A DNA stretch of 64,000 nucleotides from Melieria omissa (GCA_963971225.1 OZ020269.1:21884921-21948920), one strand, 5' to 3'. Positions 10,793-23,609 are shown, counted from the first letter of the stretch. A program made the numbers and translations. The notes: generated by a model not told the origin, from the sequence alone.

Positions 10793-13431
10793 ACATTTAA
10801 TTGATTTTTTGTTTTTCGATTTTAAATAAAAAAATAAGCAAAGAATAAAATTATTCAAATAAAAATTCAATGAATAATAAATTATAAAGTAAATATAAAA
10901 AAAGATTAGATAAAATAGCTATTTTTCTGTTACTAACTTAACTAACTACTAATTTACCTAACTAAACTAAAATAAATAAATAAATATAAATAACTAAATT
11001 AAAAAATGTACATACTTATATTACAAGTCACAATTATAAAACAAACCCAATAAAAAAATAATATTTTACTGAACACATATCCACTTGCGCCCACTGTACA
11101 CATTATCAGTGTTGAGCTCGTTTATTTCTCGTTTTCGATTCTTGTTTTGCCTTTTCTCTTCCCTATTTTCTAATCTCCTATTTTGCCGGTTGTATTCGTT
11201 TTTCACGTTATGTTTGATGCCAGTTGCTAGCGTTGTTGTTATTGTCGGCACCGTTGTTGTCTTCAGTTTGCGCTCCGCTTTCGCTCTGCAGCCGTTTAGA
11301 CGATTCTTGTTATCAGATATATGTTGCTATGTAATATATACTCGAATAGTAGGTAAAATGTGTCGCTGTTGTTGTCGTTGTCATGCACTTCTTGTGCTCT
11401 TGTAAATATTTCCATATGTTAGTTGCATCGCTGTTAGGTTGGGCGCATTTTCAGACTTCTCGCCACCCACCGCGCAAGCCCCGCACACTAAAGCTTCAGG
11501 TCGCGAGCAACAGCTGCAGCTTTTATACGAACAACAAACGTGTGCTGGCGTTCAGGTAAACAGAACTAAACACACACACACACACATACACTTGCATACA
11601 TAGACGCTCACACGCATGCACACAGTCGGCAATATGCGAGTCAACTAGTCAACAACAGCAACAAGCTTTGAATAAAAAACAACAAAGAACAGCTGATAAC
11701 AGTCTGACTGGTTATGACGGCAGACAGACTGAGGCACAAATAAACGCCAAAGAAGAAAAACAAAGAATGAAAAACCGAAAAGCGCCAAACAGCCAGTTGA
11801 AAATTTTCAGCTGCGCTGCGGAGCGATGCGCACGACATGGCGCGCCGGTTGATATTACAGGTTAAACAGGAGTGGCCGCGTTCATATTGTGTGGCAATCT
11901 ACATACAAATGTACATACAACAGACAACGAGCGCTACATCATTGCAGCCGCAATGATGTGGGGGAGTGGGTGGCGGAGCAGAAGGAGCGGGACAGCAACT
12001 TTTAGTTATCAGATCGCAGCGGCGCACTGAGTTTGATATCAGTTGCAGCCAGATTACGCTGGTATCTAATGCGATAAGACACATTGCGAGCTGAAGGGTT
12101 GGAGGGGCTGTTGTTGTAATTGTCCAAACGGCAATAAGCTCAAAAGCTTCGTCATAAAACCAAGTGGGGGGAGAGATTTCCAATTGTGTTCTTTGTTCTT
12201 GCATGTGCAAGAAATGTAAAGTTTATAATTTGTTTATAATGTAATTTCGATTTATTTAAAGGTAAAAAAGTACGACGATTTAAAAATGTCATTAAAATTG
12301 TCATTATAAGTGACTATTATTTGTTGTGAGCTTTGGTGTGTGGTTTTCCTCAGCATGTTCGAAAAGTGCTGTAAAAATATTTACTAAAATAAGATTACTC
12401 TCTGTGGCTCACTAAAAGATTATTTATTCAAAGATTTTACTAAAATGCAAATTTGTAAAATTAAGTATTAACTTGAAATTGGCTAAAATGTGGCAGAGTT
12501 CTAAAGGCCGCCGTGCTCCAACGTCCCAAAGACTTTTTTCTGAAGTTCAGCAAATGTTCTTTGGAACAAAAACAGACGTTGGGCTGATTCAGTTTCTTCT
12601 TTTCTTCTTTTCTTGTTTTACAAATGGCAGCCAAATTTCATTAAGTTATATTTCATCAGATTCTATTTCAAGAGCTACAGTCACAAAATGAATTCGACAT
12701 CATCCCAGTGAGATAATTGCTTTGGTATAATTTTGTAAAATTACTAATGTCAATTGTCAAATTACTAACTGTAATTGTTTTTGCATTGCCTTCAATTCGA
12801 TTTGCAATTAAGAGGTGACACCAATCTAGAATTTTCCAAAAATTTCTTTTTTTGTTTTTGCTTAAACAACACCTTGAAGTCATAAAAACAATATCCAGTT
12901 GTTATTATAGTAAACAAAAAATTAACGACAGGTTCAATTCTTGATTTTTCCACAGCACACAATGATTCAGACACAGCTGCTCAAAGTCAAAACTTTTTTC
13001 ACAACAAAATTTAAACGCATGTTTTCTGTTTTTTAGCCTATCGAATAGAAAAAAATTGTAAAAACACATCAAATCAAATCAAAATAGATTAAGAATTAAT
13101 GTGGGCATTTTCGTTTTTAATATTTTCTCAAAATTTGTAAAGCTTCTACTTCACTTTTAATTTAAAATATTTTTTTCAAAACTAAAATCCTGAAAATTGG
13201 CAAGATTTAGAGGAAAATATCTAAAAAGTATGTGAAAGTATGTTGCTGGATTTCTGTATATTTTAAGAAGAATTCTTTCTTTGTCGAATACTGAAAACAC
13301 ATCCTTCGATATCTTCCAATTTCAGAAAATAATTCAATTTGAAAAGTGGTCTAAACTATAATAGTTAAAGAAAAACAAAATAGAGATTTCAATTCAGCAG
13401 ACCATATTTAACCAGCATATACAATTTTATT
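10793..13431. other. Intergenic, no supported gene
   Basis: AT-rich up to about 11080. From 11080 to 12200 it is less AT-rich, with TTGTTG-like runs, a CA run at about 11571-11590 and GATAAG-type motifs. That is compatible with an untranslated exon or regulatory DNA of a gene outside the window, but there is no direct proof. From 12200 it is AT-rich again. Confidence 0.5.
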
Positions 13432-13730
13432 CAACCGCCGTAGCTCAGCTGGCTAGTGCGTTGGACCGCGAGTCAAGGCTCCGCGAGTTCAATACTCCGT
13501 TGCGTTAATATCGAAAAAAAGAAAAACAACAAATTTTCTTTCGGCGGCTGTCCTCTCAGGAGGAAAAGGCAAACCTCTGAGAGTAAAATTACCTATGAAA
13601 AACCTCCCAACTCGCCGTTCGGAATCGACATAAAACTGTGCAAAAACATTCGCACGCACAACACGGTTGGTTGCGGGTAGCTAGGCCTTAGTTTCGTAAT
13701 CGGGCTGCCGTGCCAGTCAAGAAGAAGAAG
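13432..13730 (+). mobile_element. tRNA-derived SINE, copy 1
   Basis: The head is tRNA-like: GCCGTAGCTCAGCTGG contains an RNA polymerase III A box (TAGCTCAGCTGG), and a degenerate B box (GAGTTCAATACTCC) follows about 35 bp later. A conserved body follows (CCTCTGAGAGTAAAATTACC, then a GGTTGCGGG / CTAGGCCTTAG segment) and a tail of AAG units. Flanking 13-bp target duplications differ at one base (ATACAATTTTATT at 13419-13431, ATACAGTTTTATT at 13731-13743). Two other copies lie in this window on the minus strand. Confidence 0.88.
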
Positions 13731-13743
13731 ATACAGTTTTATT

Positions 13744-16222
13744 AAGAACCACTCCTTCTAATTTTGTTCAGCGGTTGTATGGATTCGAATCAATGTGCAG
13801 CGTCCGTTTCCGTCAAATCCGTTTTTTACAAACTGGCTGGACAAATTACTGGAGCACTGTAGCATGGATCAATTTAAGTAGCTTTACAGCTCTAAGGTAG
13901 AAAGTAGCAGTTTTTTGATTTGATGGAAACTTTTTGTGTTAAATTAACAGGCAATTATTTGGCCACAACTCTATACTTTTTTTTCGAAAGTTTACCATTT
14001 CTACAAAAATGTATTTGAAAATAAAATTCCCCATACTACCATAGGCAATAGAACATCGATTTTAAAATTGGTTTTGTTCCTATAATTTACAAGAAATTCG
14101 TTCACCTGTCTGGAAGTTAAAAAATAAGGCAATTTCAAAGCGTGACGCTTTCACCGTCACTTAAAATATAAACGGTAAAATAAGAGATCTCAACAATAAT
14201 AAACAAATATATTTTCATATTATGTACTCAATACAGTGGCCCACACAGGGCGGTTTTGGGGGTTCAAACCCCCCGAAATATTTTTAAGCTAGAAGCAATC
14301 ATCAATAACACTACTCGACACAAAAAATAGGTGCAAAAAAGTGTTTTCTAGACTAACTTTGGGCCGCTGAACACGAAACTGAAGATCAAAAAAACTTTGT
14401 GAGAAGCGTTTTCAAATCTTCGAAAAACCAGTTTTCACCATGTTGTTTCAGTTATGAGCACATATCTCGTAAACGAAACATCCGACTAACACAAGATGTC
14501 CCTCGGTCAGAACATAATACCTTAGCTTTTCCAGAGATATACAGATTGTCCAAATCAGATGAGATTTGGAGAAATTACTGACGATGAAAGTTGAAAAAAG
14601 TAAGTTTTTCGACCATTTTCAAAAATCATTATTTTCTGAATGTTTTTTGTAGATAAAATAAATTATTTCCTTTGGTTTTAAAACCTAATATGAAAAATAT
14701 ATTATTTGTGCAACTATTAAGCCTAACATCAATGGAGTCGAAAAAAAAATGACAAAGTTATGATGCACTGACACCAACTTGACCCCTTCAAATGTTGATA
14801 TAGGCATGAAACTAGAGGTCATTTACCTGGCATAGTCAGTTTTCATTTTCTGACCCAAAGTGATTTTAAGGACTTTAAAATTTGAAGGACATACCCATTT
14901 CAAATATTTTTTTGAATATTTGCGGTTGTGTAATAATGAAGATATGGGTAGAGAAAAATTATCTCCTTTTAAATAAATTTTCTATTTTGAACTTTCAGGA
15001 CCAAAATACGTAAGGTAGGGGAAACATACATGTTTTGGATCTCAGTCTGTAGATTCATAATACATCTACAAAGTTCTCAAAAAAGTTACACGAGTTAGGC
15101 GAGTTTCAAATCGCGCTGACAGTTGTGACACGTGTAAACCGGCAATCAACCTTCGAACTGTATTCCTTACTATTAGATGAACATTTAAATTGACACGTAC
15201 AATAATAATTAGTCTCACCGCCGTTGTAATGGATTAGAAATCATTCAACTGGATGGGTAATTATTTACAAATACTCGGGTCACACCTTAACTATTTAATT
15301 ATTCTATGTAAATATTGTTTTTACGATTTTGTAGATTCAGCACAATTTCCTAGGTATTAAAATATTAGATTTATTATATTTTACAATATATTATTCTAGA
15401 TATTAAATAAGTGTGTTTACTGCATTTGCAATGTTTTGTATAAATTTTATTATCATATGAAAAAAATAACAACTTGAAAGTGGTGATTGGAGAGAGTTAT
15501 TATGATTACAGCATTTATTGATTCAATTCCGCATAAATCAATAATAATAAGTTGCATTTTCTGCGATTTGCCGGGTGCTTTGTCAAAGTCTTTCACTTTT
15601 GTTAATCTAACTCGGCTATAATATTAGACATTGAAGCGTTCTAAACTGTTTAAACTGAGACGGTTTGTATGTATGTATGTATGTACATATAAGTACCCAG
15701 TAAACTAGTGTAAAAGCAAATACATTTAGTACTATAATAGTAAGTACACAAACAAACAATTTGGACTTTGAACTTTGCTTGACATGCGGGTAGAAGCGAT
15801 CGATTTGGGCAGCGTTTACTCTTCACGCGATAGATGCAAATTTGAGTTGTTATAGTTGTTTTGTAGTGATTACTTTAAAGCAAATGCTGCTAGATTCTAA
15901 AGTAACCGGTTAGAATAGAAACATAGAAAAGTAGATATTTGAATATATTTATGAGATCTGTGAGATCAATTGTTCTTTTTTAAGACACTCGTAGACATTT
16001 GAATTGCAATTTTATGGTAAATTTTATGTCTTTTATGCGACCTTTGCGATCTACTGTTCTTCAAGTAGATAATAGATATTTAAAGATGTTTTGTTTTTTT
16101 AAGAAGACATTTTTATTATAATTTTATGGGCGTTTTTGTGCGCTGCGGCCATTTACTTCTATTGTTTCATGAGTTATTTGCCATTTTCGCTATTTTCTGA
16201 GTTTGATTAAGAATCAACTCTG
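13744..16222. other. AT-rich intergenic DNA
   Basis: No gene seen. At 14236 a CAGTGGCC start followed by a G-rich and C-rich stretch resembles a hAT-type terminus, but no partner end was found. A GTAT microsatellite lies near 15664-15690. The rest is AT-rich unique-looking sequence. Confidence 0.5.
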
Positions 16223-16226
16223 TTAA

Positions 16227-16528
16227 CCCTTTCGCTATTTTGTGCCATATGACACATTGCTATTTTGTGGACGTTTGAACCCTCTGTGGTTTCAATATAT
16301 TTTTTGTTGGTCCTTAGAATAGTTTGAAGTTTTAGGAAAAATACGAAATTAATAAAGTAAATATCTAAGTTTAAAGAAGAGAAGTATATACACGTTTTTT
16401 TAATGGTATATCTTGACATAGTAAAGGAAGAAGAAGTATAAAAATTAGATAAATTTTTAATTGAACGTTTTCATTTAGATACTTTTTTTTATTTTAACTT
16501 TCCCCAGTAAAAACCTGTAGCGAAAGTG
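16227..16528. mobile_element. TTAA-flanked piggyBac-type MITE A
   Basis: A 302-bp non-coding element with TTAA at both borders (16223-16226 and 16529-16532). The inverted termini are CCCTTTCGCTA (left) and CACTTTCGCTA (right, reversed), one mismatch. A near-palindrome TGTGCCATATGACACA (one mismatched pair) starts 14 nt inside the left end. The right-end segment CCCCAGTAAAAACCTGTA recurs near 51408, so the family has at least one more member in the window. Confidence 0.8.
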
Positions 16529-17469
16529 TTAACAAAGATTTCATATCGTTTTGAAAGCTGCTCAAATGTCTCGTGCACTAATGTTTCTTCATGGTATTTT
16601 TGATCCTAAAACTTCTCTCGAAACCCCGGCAAATGACTACGTCTACGATACGATTCAGCAATTCCGAGTAGTTTAAAAATAGTGCTCTTTCCCACAAAAG
16701 TTTGTATCTAATCAAGGGGAAAAAAATTATCTTTCTTGCTATTTAATCGCTAAGAATTGGTACTCAAATCATAAACCAAGCAAACCATAATAATAATAAA
16801 CCAATCATTTTCCAATTATGATTGTTTTTTCCAATTATGACGACTTCCTCCTCGTCCAATGACCACCACCTATGTCGTTTTTCCTCTCCTAAGGAGACCA
16901 TAAGCTGTCAAAATCTAAACCAAAATCAAAAGAGTCCAATCGGAAGCCGTGAGGTTATCTGGTCTTTTGATCTAAAATTTTATCAAAAATAATTTAATCA
17001 ACCAAAATCAAAGGAGTCCATTCGGAAGCGTTGAGGTTATCTGGTCTTCTGATCTAAAATGCTATAAAAATAATTTAATCAAACAAATTCAAAATCAAAA
17101 GAATCCAATCAGAAGCGTTGAGGTTATCTGGTCTTCTGATCTAAAATATTATACAAATAATTTAATCAACCAATATCAAAAGTATTCAATAGGAAGCATT
17201 GAGGTTATCTGGTCTTCTAATCTAAAATGCTATAAAAATAATTTAATCAACGAAAATCAAAAGAGTCCATTAACCCTTTCCTTCCCGAATTATGAAGCAG
17301 TCATAGGAAAAAATTGTAATGTGGTTATTTGAATCAAAGGGGGTATTTAAAAATACATTGCATACAAATTTTAGTGAATTCGACTTTCCAGTGGGTGGTA
17401 GGAGATGGTAGCCATATGGCTACATTGGGCTTTTATGCAACAAAATGAAAACATGTTTCATATGAAGAA

Positions 17470-18049
17470 GGTTAGGTTAGGTTAAAGAAGGGGAGTGTGC
17501 ATTTGCACTTCCACTCGGAGGCCCTGTTGGGCCCATTGTGATTCCCTTCATTTTTATTTTTCCGGTGCCTTCCCTTATCTGTTCGGTTCCCTGTAGATCC
17601 AGACCGGATCTTTTGGGAACCATTTGGTCTTCGCGAGGAAGTTGTGTAGATCAGTGATCTTTGCATCCGCTACCTCCACAAGTTCACCGAAGAACCTTGC
17701 CCCAAGAGTTTGGAGCCGTCGGTTCTGTAGTGATGGACAGTGGCAAAGCAGGTGCTCGACCGATTCCACAGCCTCCTCGTCTCCACAGCTTCTGCATAAA
17801 TCGTCGGTCGCCAGACGCCATTTGCATAGCATTACGCCGATGGCGCAGTGACCTGTGATTACCCCCGTGACCATGCGCATAGCATGCTTGTCGAGGAGCA
17901 GCAAGCTCTTAGTTCTACTCATGTTCAGCGCTGGCCACAGCGTGCGAGCAATCTTACAATCGCTCTTGGTTGACCAGGCTCTGTTTGTAGCTTGAATGAG
18001 CCACATTCCGATTGAACCCGCTGTGGCAGAGAGCGGTGGTAGCACCGTG
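17470..18049 (-). mobile_element. 5'-truncated LOA/I-like LINE inside piggyBac
   Basis: Only the 3' end of a non-LTR retrotransposon is present, bounded by a perfect 13-bp duplication of piggyBac sequence, TTCATATGAAGAA (17457-17469 and 18050-18062). The minus-strand frame from about 18049 to 17575 reads as the region after RNase H. It includes VTGVITGHCAIG and a Cys/His knuckle (CRSC...EHLLCHCP), as in LOA and I-clade elements. The 3' untranslated end carries AGGTT repeats at 17470-17484. Clade assignment is tentative because the reverse transcriptase is missing. Confidence 0.85.
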
Positions 18050-18091
18050 TTCATATGAAGAAACTCATTATTTATTTACACGTCTTTAGGC

Positions 18092-19830
18092 TTATTTGTT
18101 ATGGAACGTATAAAAACAGTTCTTGGCTTGTGTTAAACACAGAGCAACACTACATTTTTGGCATTTAATTCTAGAAGATGCTGCCCTGTCGTTAGAATAC
18201 TTGCATCGTTCCCGTTTTTCAACTGGTATTGGCCAGTGGCCAATGGAATCATATTGCACATCAGAAATTGGCCGTTTTGAGTAAGGTTTATTACGTTGTG
18301 GAAGAGTAGGACTGGTGCTTTGTTGATCTGATGGCCTTCCTCGTTTTCTTTCATTGGCAATAAAACCAGCATTTATCATACCATCAGCAATTTCAGCTTT
18401 AAAATTCAATAACGATATATTAGCTGGCATCTGCTTTTGATTGCAATGTTTTTTATTTAGGAGCCATGCATTTACAACACAAACGTCCAATAGGTGATAA
18501 AATATACGTACATAATATTTCTTAGTTCCTATTTTGGTTCTATAAAGTGCAACTAACATGTCGCTGAGGTCAACCACTCCCATATAACGAACATATTGGG
18601 TTGCTATATTAGGCCGCGAAATATCTACATACTTTTTTTCATGTCCTGACCATCTAGTTACAGTGTCAATCGGATCAATTCCATAAATTGCTGATGCTAA
18701 ATAAACTGGTTTATTATCTAACCACTTAACAGCGCATATGTTTTCTTGTCTTTCAGTACGATAGTCAAAGGAGCCTCTGCCTTGGCGCTTTAGAGTCTTA
18801 TCACAGGCTAGCTCGCATTTTGGAAGTCGGTTGTATCTAACCGTGCCTGTGAGAAATATACCATTTTCTTTCAGCGCTTTTATAAGATTATATGAGGTAA
18901 ACCAGTTATCCGTAAAAACCTTGAAATTTTCATTTTTCGGCAGACTTTCACACAATTTTAGTACAACATCTCCGCTTATACCTAGTTGAGTTTTTTCCCC
19001 AGTTGTACCTTTCCCGGTATAGACTTCAAAGTCATACATAATTCCACTTGCACCATTTCTTGCAAACAAACAACAACAAACAACAAACTTCGTCAATGGA
19101 ATTCATTTCCTCCGGCTCAAGTTTTAAAAAATTCTTTCTCATGGCCTCCAAAAACGGACGAACTTTAAAAAGTTTGTCGTATTGCGGATCAGATCGGACT
19201 TTTATTTCGGCGTTGTCATTTAAGTCGACATTTTTTTTTAGTAAATCAAATCTATTCCTTGGCATCAGATCAGCTATACGTGGAAATCTCGTAGATCTCG
19301 CCCAATATAGCCTATATTGTGGCAAGTGGACTATACTGGATAGCAAATTCATTCCAATAAATTTAGACATTTCCGCAAAATTGGTGCCAAGTGGAGTACT
19401 AAGACTATTTTGCGTGGAATAAAGGTTGCTTTGGTACGCAACGTCATTAAGAATGCTATCAGAAAAGAATAATTTGAAATACTGTAATGGAGTAAGTTCC
19501 GAAGTGCATTCAGAGAAAATCGGCTTGTAAAATATTTCCGAAGGGTCTATATCGACCTTTCGCCATTGCATTTTCCTAGGAACTTGATAAGAAACATCTT
19601 CAATTGAGCCCTGAACTTGCACCGAAGGAATTTCGATGGCATTTTCCTCTGAAATTGTTAAAAGTTATTCGAAAATAAAAATGAAAGTTATATGAAATAT
19701 ACCTAATGTCGCTAATATAGTCGCTTCGTCTGTGTTGTTTAAAATTGCTGCTTCAGATCGCGCAATATTTGCTAAAACCTCGTATTCGTCTTCACTATCT
19801 TCAGCAGACTCCTCTTCAGAATTATCACAA
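18092..19830 (-). pseudogene. piggyBac transposase, frameshift and core deletion
   Basis: Minus-strand DDE transposase (DDE_Tnp_1_7 type). An acidic exon (about 19830-19703, CDNSEEESAEDSEDEYEV) is followed by a 54-bp GT-AG intron at 19702-19649; the phase joins correctly to AENAIEIPSVQVQGS-like sequence (E from the split codon). The second exon begins LTPLQYFKLFF and keeps FTDNWFTSYNLIK, GVVDLSDMLVALYRT and a Cys-rich C-terminus (KCQKCSVALC), so the Asp residues of the catalytic set are visible. Between SIDE (about 19066) and LFARNGASGIMYDF, some 25 residues normally present are missing and the frame changes, so the copy is inactive. No credible initiator ATG is visible upstream. Confidence 0.9.
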
Positions 19831-20773
19831 TCCAACACCTTCAAAATTTATCTTTCCTCCAAAACCAAATTTTTCCCGGACTGTAGCATCGTTCCTACGG
19901 AGTTTACAGCAATAGCAAGCTCTAAATTTACTAATATTAAACGAAACTAAAACAAAAATATAACCAAATGGCTACCGCAGTATATTCACAAAAAGTGCTC
20001 TTTCAGCCCAATGTAGCCATTTGGCTACCAAGGTACTTTAGCACATATTTTCACTATCACCTGTACTTTTCAGCGTTTTCCGTTGATAATATAGTTTTTT
20101 AACAATTTATTCAAAGCAATAAAATTTTTGCTTAGCAAAATATTAATTACAACACCTTCAACGAACTTCAGCGAACTTCAACAAAGCAAAAACGCAAATC
20201 GAGCGGACAACGGTAAACAAATGTCAACAATTATCAATGTTGCCAAGAAAACAAACTACATATTTCGCCGAAAACGTTTAGGGAAATGTTGCTTTTAAGC
20301 GGTAAAATTCTTAGAATGGGGAACGAGTGTCTATTATACATTAAAATACTGAATTGAAATTTGGTAGCCATATGGCTACCATGGGAAGGAAAGGGTTAAG
20401 AAGTGTGTAAGTTATCTGGTCTTCTAATCGATCTTTTCTCGCTTTTCTCACTTAAAGCTTTCCCTATTGGGTCTATGAATGCTCGCTTTTTGTGTGTCGT
20501 ATTTATGGATAGTTGTACGAATTAACGTCAATAGACGATAACATGAAAAGTTCACATCGCACACGACACTCGGACACACTCTGTCTGTCTTCTTGGGCGC
20601 ACAAGGCTCGTCTTTACACAAATTTCGAGCTCCCAATTGCGAGCAGCGGGCGATAAGCAGACAGACACAAATTAAGCGTTATTTTCATAACGCACAGTGC
20701 CACGAGTGCTCGATGGCTGGCGGCTGGCTATTTTTTGTTTATTTTTTGAGTAGTCTGGCCGCACAGTAGACAG

Positions 20774-21242
20774 CATGGCACAATAAACAAGGTAGTGGCA
20801 GGAAGGAGCGAAAAAATTCACGTGTATTTTGTTAGTGTTTTTGTTCGGTTCATTGTCAAATCGGACGGACGGTTCTCTTGCCAACAGTATTGCCAGCATC
20901 GAATAGACCACTTGGTCTATTCGAGAACGTAAAAATACACCAATTAACAGCAAAAGTACATAGCTTCTTTGTTTTAATCTGTTGTTTTACAATTAGGGGC
21001 AAAAGTGCTAAGTGCTAGTTCGCCGATTTTGCGTTAATTCATAAAAGTTAACGAAAATTGGAAAAATAATATCCTTTCGTCATTGCAAGCATGCTTAAAA
21101 TTTCACAGAAAAAGAGTTGAGTGGCCATGCTGTTCGCCGAATGTAAACAAAGCAGACAAAAATTTCTGACAACCTACCGAACTCTGACGAGAAAAAAATA
21201 AAATTCGCTCCTTCCTGCCACTACCTTGTTTATTGTGCCATG
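20774..21242. repeat. Inverted repeat with 39-bp perfect arms
   Basis: Arms at 20774-20812 and 21204-21242 are perfect reverse complements; they contain GGCACAATAAACAAGG and GTGGCAGGAAGGAGCG. They enclose about 390 bp, which has its own perfect hairpin: TCGAATAGACCA at 20899-20910, a two-base loop, then TGGTCTATTCGA. There is no open frame of note and no clear target duplication; GTAGACAG occurs in direct orientation next to both arms. Confidence 0.85.
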
Positions 21243-22350
21243 GTAGACAGATATTGTATTCGATCGCGGCGCGTGGGCTATGAAGAAACGCCAATTATTT
21301 GCCAGAGCTTGCGCGCTGACCTTTCCGCGCACTGCACACGAAGTTGGCCAACGCACATCAGTCTGCCGACAGCAAATATTACGCTATCGATTAATGCGAT
21401 GACATTTCCTCAAATTCCAATTACCCTTTGGCTTCATTTAATCCGAAATAGTTAGTTGGGCTTGCAATGCGCTGCCTCCACAATCAGCTTAAGCACAACG
21501 GCAGGTAAATTGAATTTAGTCGGGCAGAAGCGGCGGCGCGTGGGCGGCCGCTGCCGCGGTTAGTTGGGGCTGTTGGCATTATGCAAGTGCGGCGGAATGC
21601 CGGAATGCGTGCAGCACCGAATTGTGGGCTGTCGAAGGTGTAGCAGCGGCACTAAAACCCTATTAACATTGCGGTGTATGTACGTTGTACGTGCGTGTGT
21701 GAATGATTGGGAATTTGCTATGAGCTGCGACTGCATATGACGTACCATGGCAATGTGTGACGTTTTCTCCCTGACTTGGCAAACTATGTAGTGGATTTTG
21801 CTGGGGTTTAATTGATAGGCAATAATGACGATTATCGAATTTAATTGGTAGTTATTGTGCGTAGTTGCGTTGAGCTCAATGCGGTTGAGGGCGCTGAAGG
21901 GATTGCGAGTGAATTTACACGCGTGCGACGTGAGCCGATCTGAAGTGTCAGAAAAGAGGCCGGAAAAGAGGGATTAGGATAGTGCAACGATCTATTTGAG
22001 TTTAATGCTTTGAAACTGTTTATATACTTTTTTAATGGACTGAAAATCGATGTACTACTGTAATCATCTAAATTCCATGTTGTGCATTTGTGTTGTAAGC
22101 AATCATTTGCTTTTGATTTATTTCATTTATTTATTTCATTTATTATTAATTAGTCAAAGAACAATTGTATGCTTACTGACTTAGAAAGAACAGCAAAATG
22201 GATAAGTAAGAAAATAATATTACGTAACAATTGATAACTTAATTAAAAACAGAGTTCAACAAGTTCAAAAATATTGCTTTAGAAATAGAGAAGTCCACTT
22301 AAGAATTCTTCGAGATCTTTAAAGCATAAATCGTTTTGACGAAACCAACA
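21243..22350. other. Intergenic, no supported gene
   Basis: Moderate G+C up to about 21960 with scattered CGG-rich stretches, then AT-rich. None of the open frames is convincing as protein. Confidence 0.5.
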
Positions 22351-22354
22351 TTAA

Positions 22355-22654
22355 CCCTTTCAATACTGCGGGGATTTATAAGTCCCAGATAATGTTCAAA
22401 AATGCGAAAAGTATTCGCTTTTAAAGTGCTGGGATGGGACTAAACAGTAGTCTGTAGTCAGTACTTCACAACACGTGTTTTGGTTAGCATAACCTAACTA
22501 ATTCATACTTGGTATACGTTCAGAAGTGTAAGCGTGCTCTTTGTGCATAAAAAAAAATCTGAAATTATGTAAACATGTTCTTTTACTTATTTACAGCACA
22601 TTTAGTTCAATTATACAGAAATATATTCACTGGCCAAAAGTCGTATTGAAAGGG
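22355..22654. mobile_element. TTAA-flanked piggyBac-type MITE B
   Basis: A 300-bp non-coding element with TTAA at both sides (22351-22354 and 22655-22658) and perfect 12-bp inverted termini CCCTTTCAATAC. A 16-bp near-palindrome GGGATTTATAAGTCCC (one mismatched pair) starts 16 nt inside the left end. Confidence 0.88.
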
Positions 22655-22658
22655 TTAA

Positions 22659-23461
22659 ACAAATCAGAGTGCCGAAGAGATCTAGAAGGGATGTTGAAAA
22701 GTCTAAGAGAGAAGGACAGTCAACCAACCCGCCAATAACATCAAAAACAAATGACAAGGATAGGATCTTTTATCCTGTAAGGATAGCATAGGAATTACAC
22801 AGGATAGGAATTACACAGTGCAAATTTATTTTAAGGGGAAGGAGTGGTGCTTATAAAACATATTCATAGTTTTTTTATTAACAACTTTTTTCTACACATC
22901 GAATCTTCAAATTTTCATACCTTCCTTTCAAAAGTCTATAGAGACCTTTTTAACCTTTATGTGAAAATTAAAACAAAAACTCAGACCTGCTGAACTATTA
23001 CTTTGTGCGGCAAAAATTGTCTGTACTCTGTTGCAGAAATCCTGTTGTACTGTGTTATTATTTTTTGTTCCAATATTTTCTCATACTAGTTTACAAGTGC
23101 TTGTCTGATTGGTTTTTATTTTATTGTTTTCCTTATCTTTTCTCTATTATCTTGCTGTGATGTCAAAATTGCATGCTTCCTTATTTTTTATTCTTTCTTG
23201 GTTATTTGTTTGTCCACTAAGTATAAGTCTAACATAACCCATTAAGCGCAGCTTTTTGGGCTGTAAGCTGATTTTGTAATTCTCACAAAATAAGTTAATT
23301 TTCATTATAGTTTCATAAATTTCTTTCAAGCATTTTCACGCAAATGCTTAAAAGCAACACTGGCTACAAAAGTTGTCAATACGTCTGATTCTGCTTTGCT
23401 TATGAACGTATCGTTCTTTTTGGAAACAATAACATAACATAACTCATAAGAGATCTGGATA
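22659..23461. other. AT-rich intergenic DNA
   Basis: No gene or clear mobile element seen. Confidence 0.5.
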
Positions 23462-23608
23462 CAGTGGCGAATATAGGGTTTCATTAAGGGGGGAGGGGTT
23501 GGCATACAACTTTTGAGCCTGATACCATTTAAAACCATATGTTGTACTAGCAATTTTTATATTTATTGGCTTTCAACACCGAAATCTTCCCCCCTGTGTG
23601 CGCCACTG
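23462..23608. mobile_element. Possible hAT-like MITE
   Basis: A 147-bp segment begins CAGTGGCG and ends CGCCACTG, the form common at hAT ends, with a G-rich stretch just inside the left end and a C-rich one inside the right. I could not find an 8-bp target duplication, possibly because a SINE was inserted right at its end. Tentative. Confidence 0.45.
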
Positions 23609-23609
23609 T

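Larger units (their letters stand above)
17274..20395 (-). mobile_element. piggyBac family DNA transposon
   Basis: A 3.1-kb element between TTAA duplications (17270-17273 and 20396-20399). Its terminal inverted repeats are perfect over 13 bp: CCCTTTCCTTCCC at the left and GGGAAGGAAAGGG at the right. An 18-bp perfect palindrome GGTAGCCATATGGCTACC lies 15 nt inside the right end (20363-20380); related copies lie near 17410 and 20009. The transposase gene is on the minus strand, and a 580-bp LINE fragment is inserted near the left end. Without that fragment and its 13-bp duplication the element is about 2.5 kb, normal for piggyBac. Confidence 0.95.
16932..20432. repeat. ~84-bp minisatellite, split by a piggyBac
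   Basis: Five diverged tandem units share the core GAGGTTATCTGGTCTTCTGA followed by CTAAAAT and AATTTAATCAA. Core starts are at about 16951, 17033, 17120, 17201 and, after the transposon, 20409, which gives periods of 82, 87, 81 and (with the insertion removed) about 83 bp. The piggyBac is inserted at a TTAA in the fifth unit (GTCCATTAA), so the array predates it. Confidence 0.9.

Noticed and set aside
10560..10870. Open frames of repeated Ser-Asn-Gln-Ile-Lys
   Set aside because: Pure translation of the GATTT pentanucleotide array.
13440..13505. Functional tRNA gene
   Set aside because: The tRNA-like head is part of a repeated SINE; arms do not fold into a full cloverleaf and the B box is degenerate.
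14236..14280. CAGTGGCCCACACAGGGCGG resembling a hAT end
   Set aside because: No matching opposite terminus or 8-bp duplication found up to about 15.3 kb.
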